Source of the DNA: JAWLCG01 sp041687295
GTDB taxonomy: Bacteria; Planctomycetota; Phycisphaerae; SM23-33; FEN-1343
NCBI GenBank assembly: GCA_041687295.1
Contig: JAWLCG010000185.1
Location: 1-9,740, forward strand
Length of the DNA: 9,740 bases
Reading direction: 5' to 3'
The first letter of the stretch is position 1. Every line of letters begins with the position of its first letter. This document shows positions 1-6,471 of the stretch, one piece after another. Both the position numbers and the translations under genes were made by a program. Below the pieces are notes generated by a model. It did not search any database, was not told the DNA's origin, and was given only the letters and a program-made list of their open reading frames with translations.

Positions 1-138
1 GTCACGCCGGCCATGGTCGGAAAGCCCCTCCAGGCCGTCGCCCTGGGCCTGCGCGGCGGCGAGCCCGACGTCCGCATCGAGGCCTGGCTGACGGCCTACC
101 CCGTTCCCTACGCCACCCGCGAGCTGACGCTGAAGTAG
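1..138 (+). CDS. C-terminal 45 residues of an unidentified protein (5' truncated by window edge)
   Basis: Frame 1 is open from the first base and ends at a TAG at 136-138, giving 45 residues that end in ELTLK. Codon use is GC-rich at third positions, like the confirmed genes nearby. The residues alternate polar and hydrophobic (DVRIEAWLTAYPVPYATRELTLK region), which would suit a terminal beta strand, but I recognise no family. Its stop codon is the first three bases of an inverted repeat (136-200) that also supplies the stop of the convergent gene. The rest of the gene lies outside the window, so no function is proposed. Confidence 0.6.
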   Translation, partial: VTPAMVGKPLQAVALGLRGGEPDVRIEAWLTAYPVPYATRELTLK

Positions 139-200
139 GGCGGGCACGGCCCGCCTCGGGGGCGCCCGGCGCCATCGACGGCGGGCTTGGGCTCGCCCTA
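136..200. repeat. Stop-codon inverted repeat, copy 1 (convergent gene ends)
   Basis: The element begins TAGGGCGGGC and ends with the near-inverted complement (GCTCGCCCTA), so each strand reads TAG on entering it. The left TAG stops the plus-strand gene and the right one stops the minus-strand U32-like gene. Inside are two sub-hairpins: a left module at 136-155 (GGGCGGGC against GCCCGCC) and a right module at 168-200 (GGCGGGC with GCTCGCCC). The same two modules recur at 2388-2470; the right module is identical at 31 of 33 positions. It may also act as a bidirectional terminator hairpin, though there is no T-run. Confidence 0.8.
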
Positions 201-1223
201 CGGCTCGACCTGGTGGCAGACGCGGGCGAGGGTTTCGGTGCAGTAGCCGCAGTCGCAGCAGTCGGCCGGGCAGGCGCTGGTGCGGGCGAACCAGTCATCC
301 GGGAAGGCCGTGTTGTCCAGGATGTGCGGCGCCAGGGCCGGCCCGAAGCCCGGCTCGAACAGGTCCAGCAGGTTGCCGTGGTATTGGCCCGTGGCGTAGG
401 CGTGGACGACCAGGCGGGGGTTCTGGTGCATCCGCGTGGCCAGCTTGATCACGTCGGCGTAGGGGGCGTAATGATGCAGGTCTTCGGGCCGAATCCAGCT
501 GGCCGAGAGCAGCGCGGGCCAGTTCGCCCGGTCGCGGAAGAGGTTCCAGCAGACGTGGGGCGTCCAGCCGGGGATGTTGCGGGTCTCGTCGATCTCGGCG
601 TCGTGGGCGACGAGGTTGTCGTGGAAGCTCTGACCCGGGCAGTGGCGCAGACAGCCGCTGTTGGCCAGCAGGCACAGGCCCTTGTCGTGCTCGTCGCACC
701 AGACGCGGACCCGCCGCAGGTGGTTGAGATTGCGCTGCAGGTCGCGCTGGAGGTAGTAGCTGTCGAACAGGCCGGCGACATAGCCCATCGCCTGGGTCGT
801 GCCGATCCGCATGTTCACCGACGCGCGGACCTCGATGGCGGGGAAGTAGTGCTTCACCGTGCGGGCGACGGCGAGCGAGGTCGTCGTCACCACGTCCACG
901 CCGCCGGCGACCTCGTCGAGGTGGTCCAGGATCGAGCCGACCTCGTTCTGCAGACTCTCGCTGACGGCCCGGCCGCCGTAGCAGTTGGCGTTGAACAGGA
1001 TGTCCAGCCGAACGCCCAGGGCCTTGAGGGTGGCCAGGTCGCCCTCGAGCCGCCGCTGGGCCGTCCAGTCGGCTGAGCCGCGGCGCCGGCCCAGCGCCGC
1101 CCGCCCCGAGGCCATCCCCGGCCAGGGGAAGTACACCTCCGCCACGTGCGGGCGGTAATCCTGCACCAGGGCGACGAACGAGTCCTCGCTCGTCGACGAC
1201 GGGTAGCCCAGGGCGAACTTCAT
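198..1223 (-). CDS. Peptidase U32-like / UbiU-UbiV-like Fe-S protein
   Basis: 341 residues. The start chosen is the ATG at 1223, preceded on the minus strand by GGAAGGA at about 8 bases; the ATG at 1232 lies directly on that ribosome site. The protein looks like the U32 family (YhbU/UbiU-like TIM barrels). Visible marks are LDILFNANC near residues 73-81, a CLRHCP motif at 191-196 with a further Cys at 225 (typical spacing of U32 iron-sulfur ligands), and IRPEDL near 244-249 followed by a tyrosine. A cysteine-dense C-terminus (Cys318, 322, 323, 325, 328, 336) could hold a second metal or cluster. Known members act in oxygen-independent ubiquinone hydroxylation, RNA hydroxylation or collagenase-like proteolysis; none can be chosen here. 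It has no signal peptide, so it is probably cytoplasmic. It is divergent from the URO-D-like gene, with back-to-back promoter candidates. Confidence 0.85.
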   Translation of the reverse strand: MKFALGYPSSTSEDSFVALVQDYRPHVAEVYFPWPGMASGRAALGRRRGSADWTAQRRLEGDLATLKALGVRLDILFNANCYGGRAVSESLQNEVGSILDHLDEVAGGVDVVTTTSLAVARTVKHYFPAIEVRASVNMRIGTTQAMGYVAGLFDSYYLQRDLQRNLNHLRRVRVWCDEHDKGLCLLANSGCLRHCPGQSFHDNLVAHDAEIDETRNIPGWTPHVCWNLFRDRANWPALLSASWIRPEDLHHYAPYADVIKLATRMHQNPRLVVHAYATGQYHGNLLDLFEPGFGPALAPHILDNTAFPDDWFARTSACPADCCDCGYCTETLARVCHQVEP

Positions 1224-1281
1224 GCGGTCCATCCTTCCAGGGGCCTGCCGGGCGTGCCCGCCGGCGGCCGGGTGTGTCCTG

Positions 1282-1310
1282 AGCCTAACGAATCGCCCCC
1301 GGCGCAACAA
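1282..1310 (-). promoter_or_regulatory. Candidate sigma-70-type promoter for the U32-like gene
   Basis: On the minus strand TTGTTG (1305-1310) is followed after 17 bases by TAGGCT (1282-1287), which would give a leader of about 50 bases before the ATG at 1223. Both hexamers are imperfect. Support comes from the same spacing and a near-identical hexamer pair upstream of the DUF6398 gene, and from the divergent promoter 10 bases away. Confidence 0.4.
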
Positions 1311-1320
1311 GGGGGGCGGC

Positions 1321-1349
1321 TTGTGCGGCTCGGCCCGGCCCCGTATGAT
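1321..1349 (+). promoter_or_regulatory. Candidate sigma-70-type promoter for the URO-D-like gene
   Basis: TTGTGC (1321-1326), a 17-base spacer and TATGAT (1344-1349) lie about 57 bases before the ATG at 1407. The -10 box matches the consensus at five of six positions. Its -35 box is only 10 bases from the opposing -35 candidate of the U32-like gene, so the two promoters would be back to back and could share one regulator. Confidence 0.45.
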
Positions 1350-1406
1350 GGCCACTCGCCCCGGCGCCGGCTGGGGGGTTCCGAGGTAAGCTGACGAGGT
1401 GTCGCC

Positions 1407-2390
1407 ATGCTGGGCAGGCAGCGCGTTATCGAGGTGATCGAGCACCGCCGGCCGGACCGCGTGCCGATCTACGGCTGGGTCCGGGCCAATCTCGCCGAGC
1501 CCATCGCCGAGCGGTTCGGCTCGGTCGAGGCCTTCGAGGACCACTACGCCTTCGACTATGCCCACCTCTTATGCTCTCAGTGGCAGTACCGCCGAGAGGA
1601 CCTCCAGGCCATCCGCCAGCAGTGTGGCGGCGAGGTGCCGCCCGCCCGCCTGCTGGAGCTCGAGCCCCACGACCCCAACGACCGGGCCATCTACGAGCCG
1701 GTCGTCGCGGGCATCCGCCACCACAAGCAGCAGCGGGGGCGGTTCGTCTACGTGCAGACGCCGGGCATCTTCGAGTGCCTCAACGGCGCGTTCGGCCTGG
1801 AGAACCACCTGGCGTACCTGCTGCTGGAGGGCGAGGCCTTGGCCGAGGTCTACCGCCGCCAGGCCCACTGGAACCGCGCGTTCGCGATGAACTGCCTGGA
1901 CCTCGGCGCCGACATGATCCACGTCTCGGACGACTGGGGCAGCCAGCGCGGGCTGATGTTCGACCCGAAGCTCTGGTGGGAGCTCATCTACCCCAGCCAC
2001 AAGATCACCGCCGACGCCGTCAAGGCCCGAGGGGCGTACCTGAGCCTGCACAGCGACGGCAACGTCAACGCCGTCATCGACGGCATCCTGGAACTGGGCT
2101 ACGACGTAGTGCACCCGTGGCAGGAGTCGGCCGGCATGGACCTGGGGCTCTTCCGCCAGCGCTACCGCGATCGGCTCACGGCGATGGGGGGCCTCGACGT
2201 GCAGAGCACGATCGGCTTCGGGCACCTCGACGCGGTGGCCGGCGAGATCGAACGCGTCATGCGGATGTTCGCCGACGGGGGGCTGCTGTTCTGCACCACG
2301 CACTTCGTGCAGGACCACTGCAGCATGGACGAGCTGGTCTTCGCCTTCGACACCGCCCGGCGGCTCAGCGACGAGTTGGCCGGCCGGTAG
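1407..2390 (+). CDS. Uroporphyrinogen decarboxylase-like (MtaA/CmuA-type) protein
   Basis: 327 residues. The ATG at 1407 is preceded by GACGAGG at about 8 bases. The opening (RVIEVIEHRRPDRVPIYGW, residues 6-24) is typical of the URO-D superfamily branch that includes corrinoid methyltransferases such as MtaA and CmuA. The HemE arginine signature (MRQAGR) is absent, so heme synthesis is unlikely. Other visible parts are IHVSDDWG near 171-178, LSLHSDGN at 212-219, and a Cys/His-rich end (Cys296, His299, Cys305). MtaA-type enzymes bind zinc with His-x-Cys plus a distal Cys; here the first motif reads His-Ser-Asp, so metal binding, if any, must differ. Related proteins demethylate methylated compounds in anaerobes, usually with a corrinoid protein, but none is encoded in this window. 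Length fits the family. Its TAG stop lies in the repeat at 2388-2470. Confidence 0.9.
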   Translation: MLGRQRVIEVIEHRRPDRVPIYGWVRANLAEPIAERFGSVEAFEDHYAFDYAHLLCSQWQYRREDLQAIRQQCGGEVPPARLLELEPHDPNDRAIYEPVVAGIRHHKQQRGRFVYVQTPGIFECLNGAFGLENHLAYLLLEGEALAEVYRRQAHWNRAFAMNCLDLGADMIHVSDDWGSQRGLMFDPKLWWELIYPSHKITADAVKARGAYLSLHSDGNVNAVIDGILELGYDVVHPWQESAGMDLGLFRQRYRDRLTAMGGLDVQSTIGFGHLDAVAGEIERVMRMFADGGLLFCTTHFVQDHCSMDELVFAFDTARRLSDELAGR

Positions 2391-2470
2391 GGCGGGCACT
2401 GCCCGCCGCGAGGACGTGGAACTCCACGGTGTGGCCAGGCGCCATCGACGGCGGGCCTGGGCCCGCCCTA
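2388..2470. repeat. Stop-codon inverted repeat, copy 2 (convergent gene ends)
   Basis: This is the second copy of the element at 136-200, with the same left module (2388-2407) and right module (2438-2470, 31 of 33 identical) but a longer unrelated middle containing a small hairpin (GTGGA/TCCAC). The left TAG is the stop codon of the URO-D-like gene and the right end gives the TAG stop of asrC on the minus strand. So all four ends of the two copies are in-frame stop codons of convergent genes. A role as bidirectional terminator is plausible but unproven. Confidence 0.8.
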
Positions 2471-3463
2471 CTGCATCGCCTTGTCGCGTTCGTACCAGTA
2501 GCCGTGGAACTCCAGCCGCTCGGCCACGCGGGTCCGCGGGTCGAGGGTGACGCCCTCCAGCACGGCCTGGCGGAAGGCGGGGTAGCCCGCGCGGTCGACG
2601 ATGTAACCCAGGTGCTCCTTGGGCAGCGAGCGGTCGATGTGGGCGTCGATGAAGGCGTAGCTGTTGCGGATGACCTGCAGGACCGTCTGCTCGGTCGCCC
2701 ACTCCAGGAACGGGGCCGCCAGGCGGGGGTTCTTCTTGCCGGTTCGGCCCAGCACCAGCAGGCGGTAGTACTTGGTGGGGTGGCGGGTCCAGGCGCCGGT
2801 GGGGCACTGCAGCACGCACTCGCCGCAGCCGATGCACCGTCGCTCGTCTCGGCTGGCGTGGTTGTGGCGCATCGTGATGGCGCCGGTGACGCGGCGGCGG
2901 CAGTTGGTCGCGCAGGCCTCGCAGCCGATGCAGCGGCCGGCGTCGAGCTCGACGACGGTCTGGCCCAGCACGCCGAAGTCCTGCAGGTGCGCCTTGATGC
3001 AGTCGTTGGGGCAGCCCGAGACGGCGATCTTCACGTGGTAGTCGTTGGGGAAGATCGCCTGCTCGATCCGCTGGGCCAGGGCCGTCGTGTCGTACTGGGC
3101 GAACGCGCAGACGCGGTTGCCGATGCAGGCCGAGACGTTCCGCGTGCCGGCGGCGGGGTAGCCGCGATCGACGGCCGGCAGGTCCACGCCGATGGCGGCC
3201 TCGACCTCGGCCAGCAGCGGGGCGATGGCGCGGTTGACGGCCTCGACGTCGGCCATGGCGATGCCCGGCAGCTCGAAGCCCTGGCGGATCGTGATGTGCA
3301 CCGTGCCGTCGCCGTACTGCTCAGCCACCCGCTGCACCAGCGCCAGGTGGCGGGCCTCGATGTGCCCGCCGGGCACGCGGATCCGCAGGCACGTCTTGCC
3401 GCGCTTGGAGGTGATGCGATAGGCGTTCTTCTTGAGGGCCTTGGTGTTGATGTCGAGAGTCAT
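2468..3463 (-). CDS. asrC: Anaerobic sulfite reductase subunit C (siroheme catalytic subunit)
   Basis: 331 residues. AsrC is the siroheme subunit that takes sulfite to sulfide by six-electron reduction. The start is set at the ATG at 3463, with GAGGAAG 8 bases upstream, rather than the in-frame GTG at 3472 inside that site; MTLDINTK is the usual AsrC opening. The siroheme/[4Fe-4S] ligand pattern of sulfite/nitrite reductases is present: Cys113-x5-Cys119 and Cys151-x3-Cys155 (SGCPNDC). A ferredoxin insert follows with Cys178, 181, 184, 188 and Cys210, 213, 216, 220 for two more [4Fe-4S] clusters. The basic N-terminal segment (ITSKRGKTCLRIRVPGG) matches the substrate and siroheme side of the fold. 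It is cytoplasmic and works with AsrA and AsrB. It is the last gene of the operon, 28 bases after the FNT channel gene, and full length for the family. Confidence 0.96.
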   Translation of the reverse strand: MTLDINTKALKKNAYRITSKRGKTCLRIRVPGGHIEARHLALVQRVAEQYGDGTVHITIRQGFELPGIAMADVEAVNRAIAPLLAEVEAAIGVDLPAVDRGYPAAGTRNVSACIGNRVCAFAQYDTTALAQRIEQAIFPNDYHVKIAVSGCPNDCIKAHLQDFGVLGQTVVELDAGRCIGCEACATNCRRRVTGAITMRHNHASRDERRCIGCGECVLQCPTGAWTRHPTKYYRLLVLGRTGKKNPRLAAPFLEWATEQTVLQVIRNSYAFIDAHIDRSLPKEHLGYIVDRAGYPAFRQAVLEGVTLDPRTRVAERLEFHGYWYERDKAMQ

Positions 3464-3491
3464 GGATAACACTTCCTCGTCGTGACGGCCC

Positions 3492-4319
3492 TCACTCGGC
3501 CGAGGCCGGGGCGGGCTCGGCGATCTCGCCGCGGGTTAGCGTGCCTTCGGGCTCGCGGTGCTTGTGCGAGGCGAGCCAGTACGCCCCGGCCACGAAGACG
3601 GCCCCGCCCAGGACGTTGCCGACCGTGACCCACAGCATATTGTGGGCGAAGCCGCCCCAGCTGACGGCCGGGCCGTGCTCGGCCAGCAGGGCCATCGTCA
3701 GCAGCGACATGTTGGCGACGCTGTGCTCGAAGCCGCAGGCGATGAAGGCGAACAGGCACCAGAAGATCAGGATGCACCGGGCCGCGTCGCCCTGGGCCCG
3801 CCCGCTGGTCCACAGGGCCAGGCAGACCAGCCAGTTGCACAGCACGCCGCGGAGCAGCAGCTGCGTCGCGGGCGCCGCCATCTTGTCGGCCGCGATCTGC
3901 TGGGCCAGGGGCATCGCCCCCTCCAGGGCCCCCGAGCCGACGACCAGTCCCGCCAGCAGCATCCCCCCCAGCAGGTTGCCCACCCAGCAGACGCTCCAGA
4001 CCCGCGCCAGGGCACCGGGCCCCACGCGGCGCTGCAGCACGCCGAGGGTCATGATCATGTTGTTGCCGGTGAACAGCTCCGAGCCGGCGAAGACCACCAG
4101 CGTCAGGGCCACGCCGAACGACGCGCCCATCACCAGCTTGAGCCAGGCCGAACCCTCCGCCGCCAGCGGCGCGCCGACCGAGAGGATCAGCATGACGCCC
4201 ACCCCCACGTACGCCCCAGCCAGCATCGCCGAAACCGTGTACGCCAGGGGGCTGCGCCGCAGGTACTGCTCCTTGCCCCGGGCCGCCTTGGCCATCGCCG
4301 TAATCTGGTCGTGATACAT
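3492..4319 (-). CDS. Formate/nitrite transporter family channel, probable sulfite or hydrosulfide channel
   Basis: 275 residues. The ATG at 4319 has an AGGAGA ribosome site made from the TAG stop of asrB (8 bases between the genes), so translation is probably coupled. It is a six-helix FNT-fold inner-membrane protein. Both family signatures are visible: AGSELFTGNNM (78-88) and GVLCNWLVCLA (158-168). The central histidine lies in GFEHSVANM (His199). Thr84, Lys146 and His199 sit where FNT channels keep the vestibule threonine, lysine and pore histidine. Known members carry formate, nitrite or hydrosulfide; the C. difficile hydrosulfide channel is encoded with asr genes, so export of HS- or uptake of sulfite is the best reading here. 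The C-terminal tail (about 250-275) is hydrophilic and acidic. Unusually, the gene sits between asrB and asrC. Confidence 0.93.
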   Translation of the reverse strand: MYHDQITAMAKAARGKEQYLRRSPLAYTVSAMLAGAYVGVGVMLILSVGAPLAAEGSAWLKLVMGASFGVALTLVVFAGSELFTGNNMIMTLGVLQRRVGPGALARVWSVCWVGNLLGGMLLAGLVVGSGALEGAMPLAQQIAADKMAAPATQLLLRGVLCNWLVCLALWTSGRAQGDAARCILIFWCLFAFIACGFEHSVANMSLLTMALLAEHGPAVSWGGFAHNMLWVTVGNVLGGAVFVAGAYWLASHKHREPEGTLTRGEIAEPAPASAE

Positions 4320-4327
4320 GCCGTCTC

Positions 4328-5119
4328 CTAATCGATCAGCCAACGCGCCTCGGAGAAGTTGAACACCGGCCCGTCGAGGCAGACGTACCGGTCGTTGATC
4401 TTGCAGTGGCCACACTTGCCGATGCCGCACGACATCCGCCGCTCGTACGAGACCCAGATCTGCTGCTCGGCGAGCCCCCGCTCCAGCAGGGCCAGCACGG
4501 TGAACTTCATCATCACCGGCGGGCCGACGACGATGGCCTCGACGTCCGGCAGGCTCGGGATGGGCAGGTCCGGGATCAGCGTCGTGATGACGCCGACGTG
4601 CCCCGTCCAGCCCTCGCCGCCGTGGTCGACCGTGACCTGCACGGCCGACCGGTCGGCCCAGGCGGCGATCTCGTCGCGAAACAGGATGTTGCCCGCGTCG
4701 CGGAAGCCCAGCAGCACGTCCAGGCCCTTCAGTGCGTCGCGGTGCTCGACCCAGTGGCGCACCACGCCGCGCACCGGGGCCAGCCCCGTGCCGCCGGCGG
4801 CGACGATGAGGTGTCGGCCCGCGAACCGCTGCGGCTCGAAACCGTTGCCGTAGGGCCCGCGCAGGTGCAGCGTGTCGCCGGGGCGCAGGGCGAAGATGCC
4901 GTCTGTCACCCGGCCCACCTTGCGGATGGTCATCTCGATCCAGCCCTCGCCGAAGCCGCTGACGCTGATGGGTGCCTCGCCCAGGCGGGGCACGGAGACC
5001 TCGAAGAACTGTCCCGGCCGGGGCGCCTCGGGCCAGGCGAGCCGGTACGTCCAGTCGATGGCCGTCTCCGGGCGGACCTCCAGGATTTGCGCGGGGGTGG
5101 GCAGGTAGGGGTTGGTCAT
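4328..5119 (-). CDS. asrB: Anaerobic sulfite reductase subunit B (flavin/2Fe-2S NAD(P)H-oxidizing subunit)
   Basis: 263 residues. The ATG at 5119 overlaps the TGA of asrA as ATGA, with a strong GGAGGAGG site inside the end of asrA. AsrB belongs to the ferredoxin-NADP reductase / dihydroorotate dehydrogenase electron-transfer family and passes NAD(P)H electrons to AsrA and AsrC. In order: an FAD-binding barrel with PISVSG (50-55) and LRGPYGNGF (86-94), a nucleotide-binding half with AAGGTGLAPVRG (107-118) and VGPPVMMKF (198-206), and a C-terminal 2Fe-2S loop with Cys231, 236, 239 and 247 (MSCGIGKCGHC, then YVCLDGPVF). Length and motif order match AsrB closely. Its stop TAG forms part of the ribosome site of the next gene. 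A DHOD electron-transfer subunit is the nearest alternative, but the asrA and asrC neighbours decide against it. Confidence 0.96.
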   Translation of the reverse strand: MTNPYLPTPAQILEVRPETAIDWTYRLAWPEAPRPGQFFEVSVPRLGEAPISVSGFGEGWIEMTIRKVGRVTDGIFALRPGDTLHLRGPYGNGFEPQRFAGRHLIVAAGGTGLAPVRGVVRHWVEHRDALKGLDVLLGFRDAGNILFRDEIAAWADRSAVQVTVDHGGEGWTGHVGVITTLIPDLPIPSLPDVEAIVVGPPVMMKFTVLALLERGLAEQQIWVSYERRMSCGIGKCGHCKINDRYVCLDGPVFNFSEARWLID

Positions 5120-6171
5120 TGCGCGTCCTCCTCCAGGGCCCGGCTGACCTTGCTCACGCAGCGCGAGAAGGAGATGTACTCGGGGCAGTGGTCGTCGCAC
5201 CGGCCACAGCCAACGCACATGTGTCGGCCGAAACGCTGGTGGAAGTCGTGGACCTTGTGAAGGGTCTTGAACCGCATGCGGTCGCCGTGGCCCTTGCGGA
5301 AGCTGTGCCCGCCGGCCATGTCGGTGAAGCGGTCGATGTGGCAGCCCGCCCACGCCCGCCGCCGCTCGCCGCGATGGGGGTTGTCCTCGTCGGCCAGGTC
5401 GAAGGTGGAAAAGCACGAGCAGGTGGGGCAGTGCGTGTTGCACCGGCCACAGGCGATGCACCGCTGGGCGTACTCGTCCCACATGGCGTGGTCGAAGAAG
5501 CTCTCGTGGGCGATGGCGTGGGCCAGCCGTTGCGGGTCGGGCACGGTGACGGGGGCGGGGTCGGCGGTGACGAACTCGGGCCGAAAGTCGGCCGGCTCGG
5601 CCTCGGCGGGCAGCTCGGCGGCGAGGTCCGCATCGCGCAGCTGCAGCCAGACGTCGTCGCCCTTGAACCGCACGGCCAGGGCGTAGTCGTCCGCGCGATT
5701 GGTGCCCATCGAGACGCAGAAGCAGTTCTCGAAGGGGGTGCGGCACTCTAGCAAGGCCACCTTGAGCCGCTCGCGCCGCCGCTGGTAGTACACGTCGGGG
5801 GCTGGGCCGTTGCGGAGGAACATGTCGTCGAGCCGCTCGAGGGCGTGGACGTCGCAGGCCCGCAGGAACACGATCGCCGGGCGAAGCCGCTCGACCGGCT
5901 CGATCAGCTGGTCCTGGACGAAGTGCAGCAGCGTCTGGACGATGGGGAAGACGATCTCCTTGGCGGAGAAGTCGGCCTTGCGGGCGTGCTCGATCGGCCC
6001 GCCGGCCCCGACTCGGTCGTAACGGATGACGTCGGTGTCGGAGAACCGCCCCCGGCCCGGCATCGCCTGGGGGGCGTATACGTCGTACCGCCCCGCCAGG
6101 GCCGCGACCATCCGGTCGAAGGCCTCGGCGGATAGGCGGCAGGACTGCTCGGTTGGCTTGGCTTGCGTCAT
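5116..6171 (-). CDS. asrA: Anaerobic sulfite reductase subunit A (Fe-S electron-transfer subunit)
   Basis: 351 residues, about the usual AsrA length. The start is the ATG at 6171, with a GAGGGA site about 10 bases upstream; the open frame runs further upstream, but that part has no AsrA character. AsrA carries electrons between AsrB and the siroheme subunit. The N-terminal two thirds is the family's conserved segment (VFPIVQTLLHFVQDQ near 74-88, RACDVHALERLD near 104-115, ENCFCVSMGTN near 148-158). The C-terminal third has two ferredoxin motifs: CIACGRCNTHCPTC (238-251) and CVGCGRCDDHCP (319-330). A GCHIDRFTDMAGGHSFRKG stretch lies between them. It is first in the operon asrA-asrB-FNT-asrC and overlaps asrB by 4 bases. 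It is probably induced by sulfite or anaerobic conditions, as in enterobacteria, but no regulator gene is in the window. Confidence 0.96.
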   Translation of the reverse strand: MTQAKPTEQSCRLSAEAFDRMVAALAGRYDVYAPQAMPGRGRFSDTDVIRYDRVGAGGPIEHARKADFSAKEIVFPIVQTLLHFVQDQLIEPVERLRPAIVFLRACDVHALERLDDMFLRNGPAPDVYYQRRRERLKVALLECRTPFENCFCVSMGTNRADDYALAVRFKGDDVWLQLRDADLAAELPAEAEPADFRPEFVTADPAPVTVPDPQRLAHAIAHESFFDHAMWDEYAQRCIACGRCNTHCPTCSCFSTFDLADEDNPHRGERRRAWAGCHIDRFTDMAGGHSFRKGHGDRMRFKTLHKVHDFHQRFGRHMCVGCGRCDDHCPEYISFSRCVSKVSRALEEDAQ

Positions 6172-6239
6172 GAACGGCGGATCCCTCGCAAAGCGTTCCG
6201 TGAAAGCCCGGGCTGACGAATCGCCCCGGACGCCCCGGC

Positions 6240-6258
6240 CTTGTGAAAAATTGTACAG
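6240..6258 (-). promoter_or_regulatory. asr operon control region: TACAAT box and CRP/FNR-type imperfect palindrome
   Basis: On the minus strand TACAAT (6250-6255) is a good -10 box about 79 bases before the asrA ATG, but no decent -35 lies at the right distance, which suits an activated promoter. Overlapping it on the plus strand is TGTGA-N6-GTACA (6242-6257), matching 8 of 10 bases of a CRP/FNR-superfamily palindrome (TGTGA-N6-TCACA). This is also the only strongly AT-rich patch upstream of the operon. Overlap with the -10 would mean repression, unless the start site is further downstream. Confidence 0.35.
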
Positions 6259-6374
6259 CCTGGACGCGGGCTGACCAGGGGTAAAGTGTAAAAAAGACCC
6301 TGAATACCGATAATCCGTCGGATCGCCCCGCCAGACCCTCCGCCGACCGCGCCCGCGGGTCCGCAAGGCACGCT

Positions 6375-6471
6375 CGGCCCAAGCCCACGGAATGCCTTCC
6401 GTGGGCATCGCGGCGGGGTGTTCCATTCTGCGGCACAACGCACCCACTGGTTCCAAGGGAGAACGGTCTAC
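6375..6471. repeat. Dispersed hairpin repeat, family 2, copy 1
   Basis: The core at 6375-6414 matches 8128-8167 at 36 of 40 bases. It contains a perfect 10-base-pair stem (GCCCACGGAA at 6383-6392 with TTCCGTGGGC at 6397-6406) around a TGCC loop. Similarity continues more weakly to a shared GGTCTAC at the right end (6465-6471). Read on the minus strand, that right end begins with TAG, as in the other copy, where the TAG is the sulfatase stop codon. Confidence 0.75.

Noticed and set aside
2415..2514. Identical 12-mer CGTGGAACTCCA at 2415-2426 and 2503-2514 (repeat copy 2 and the asrC 3' end)
   Set aside because: A few 12-base matches are expected by chance in a GC-rich window of this size, and similarity does not extend beyond the 12 bases.
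1571..3469. Open frame of 632 codons on the plus strand spanning the URO-D-like and asrC genes
   Set aside because: It is a shadow of two well-supported genes (one on each strand), is rich in G, A, R and P, and has no motif. Long antisense frames are expected in DNA with GC-rich third positions.
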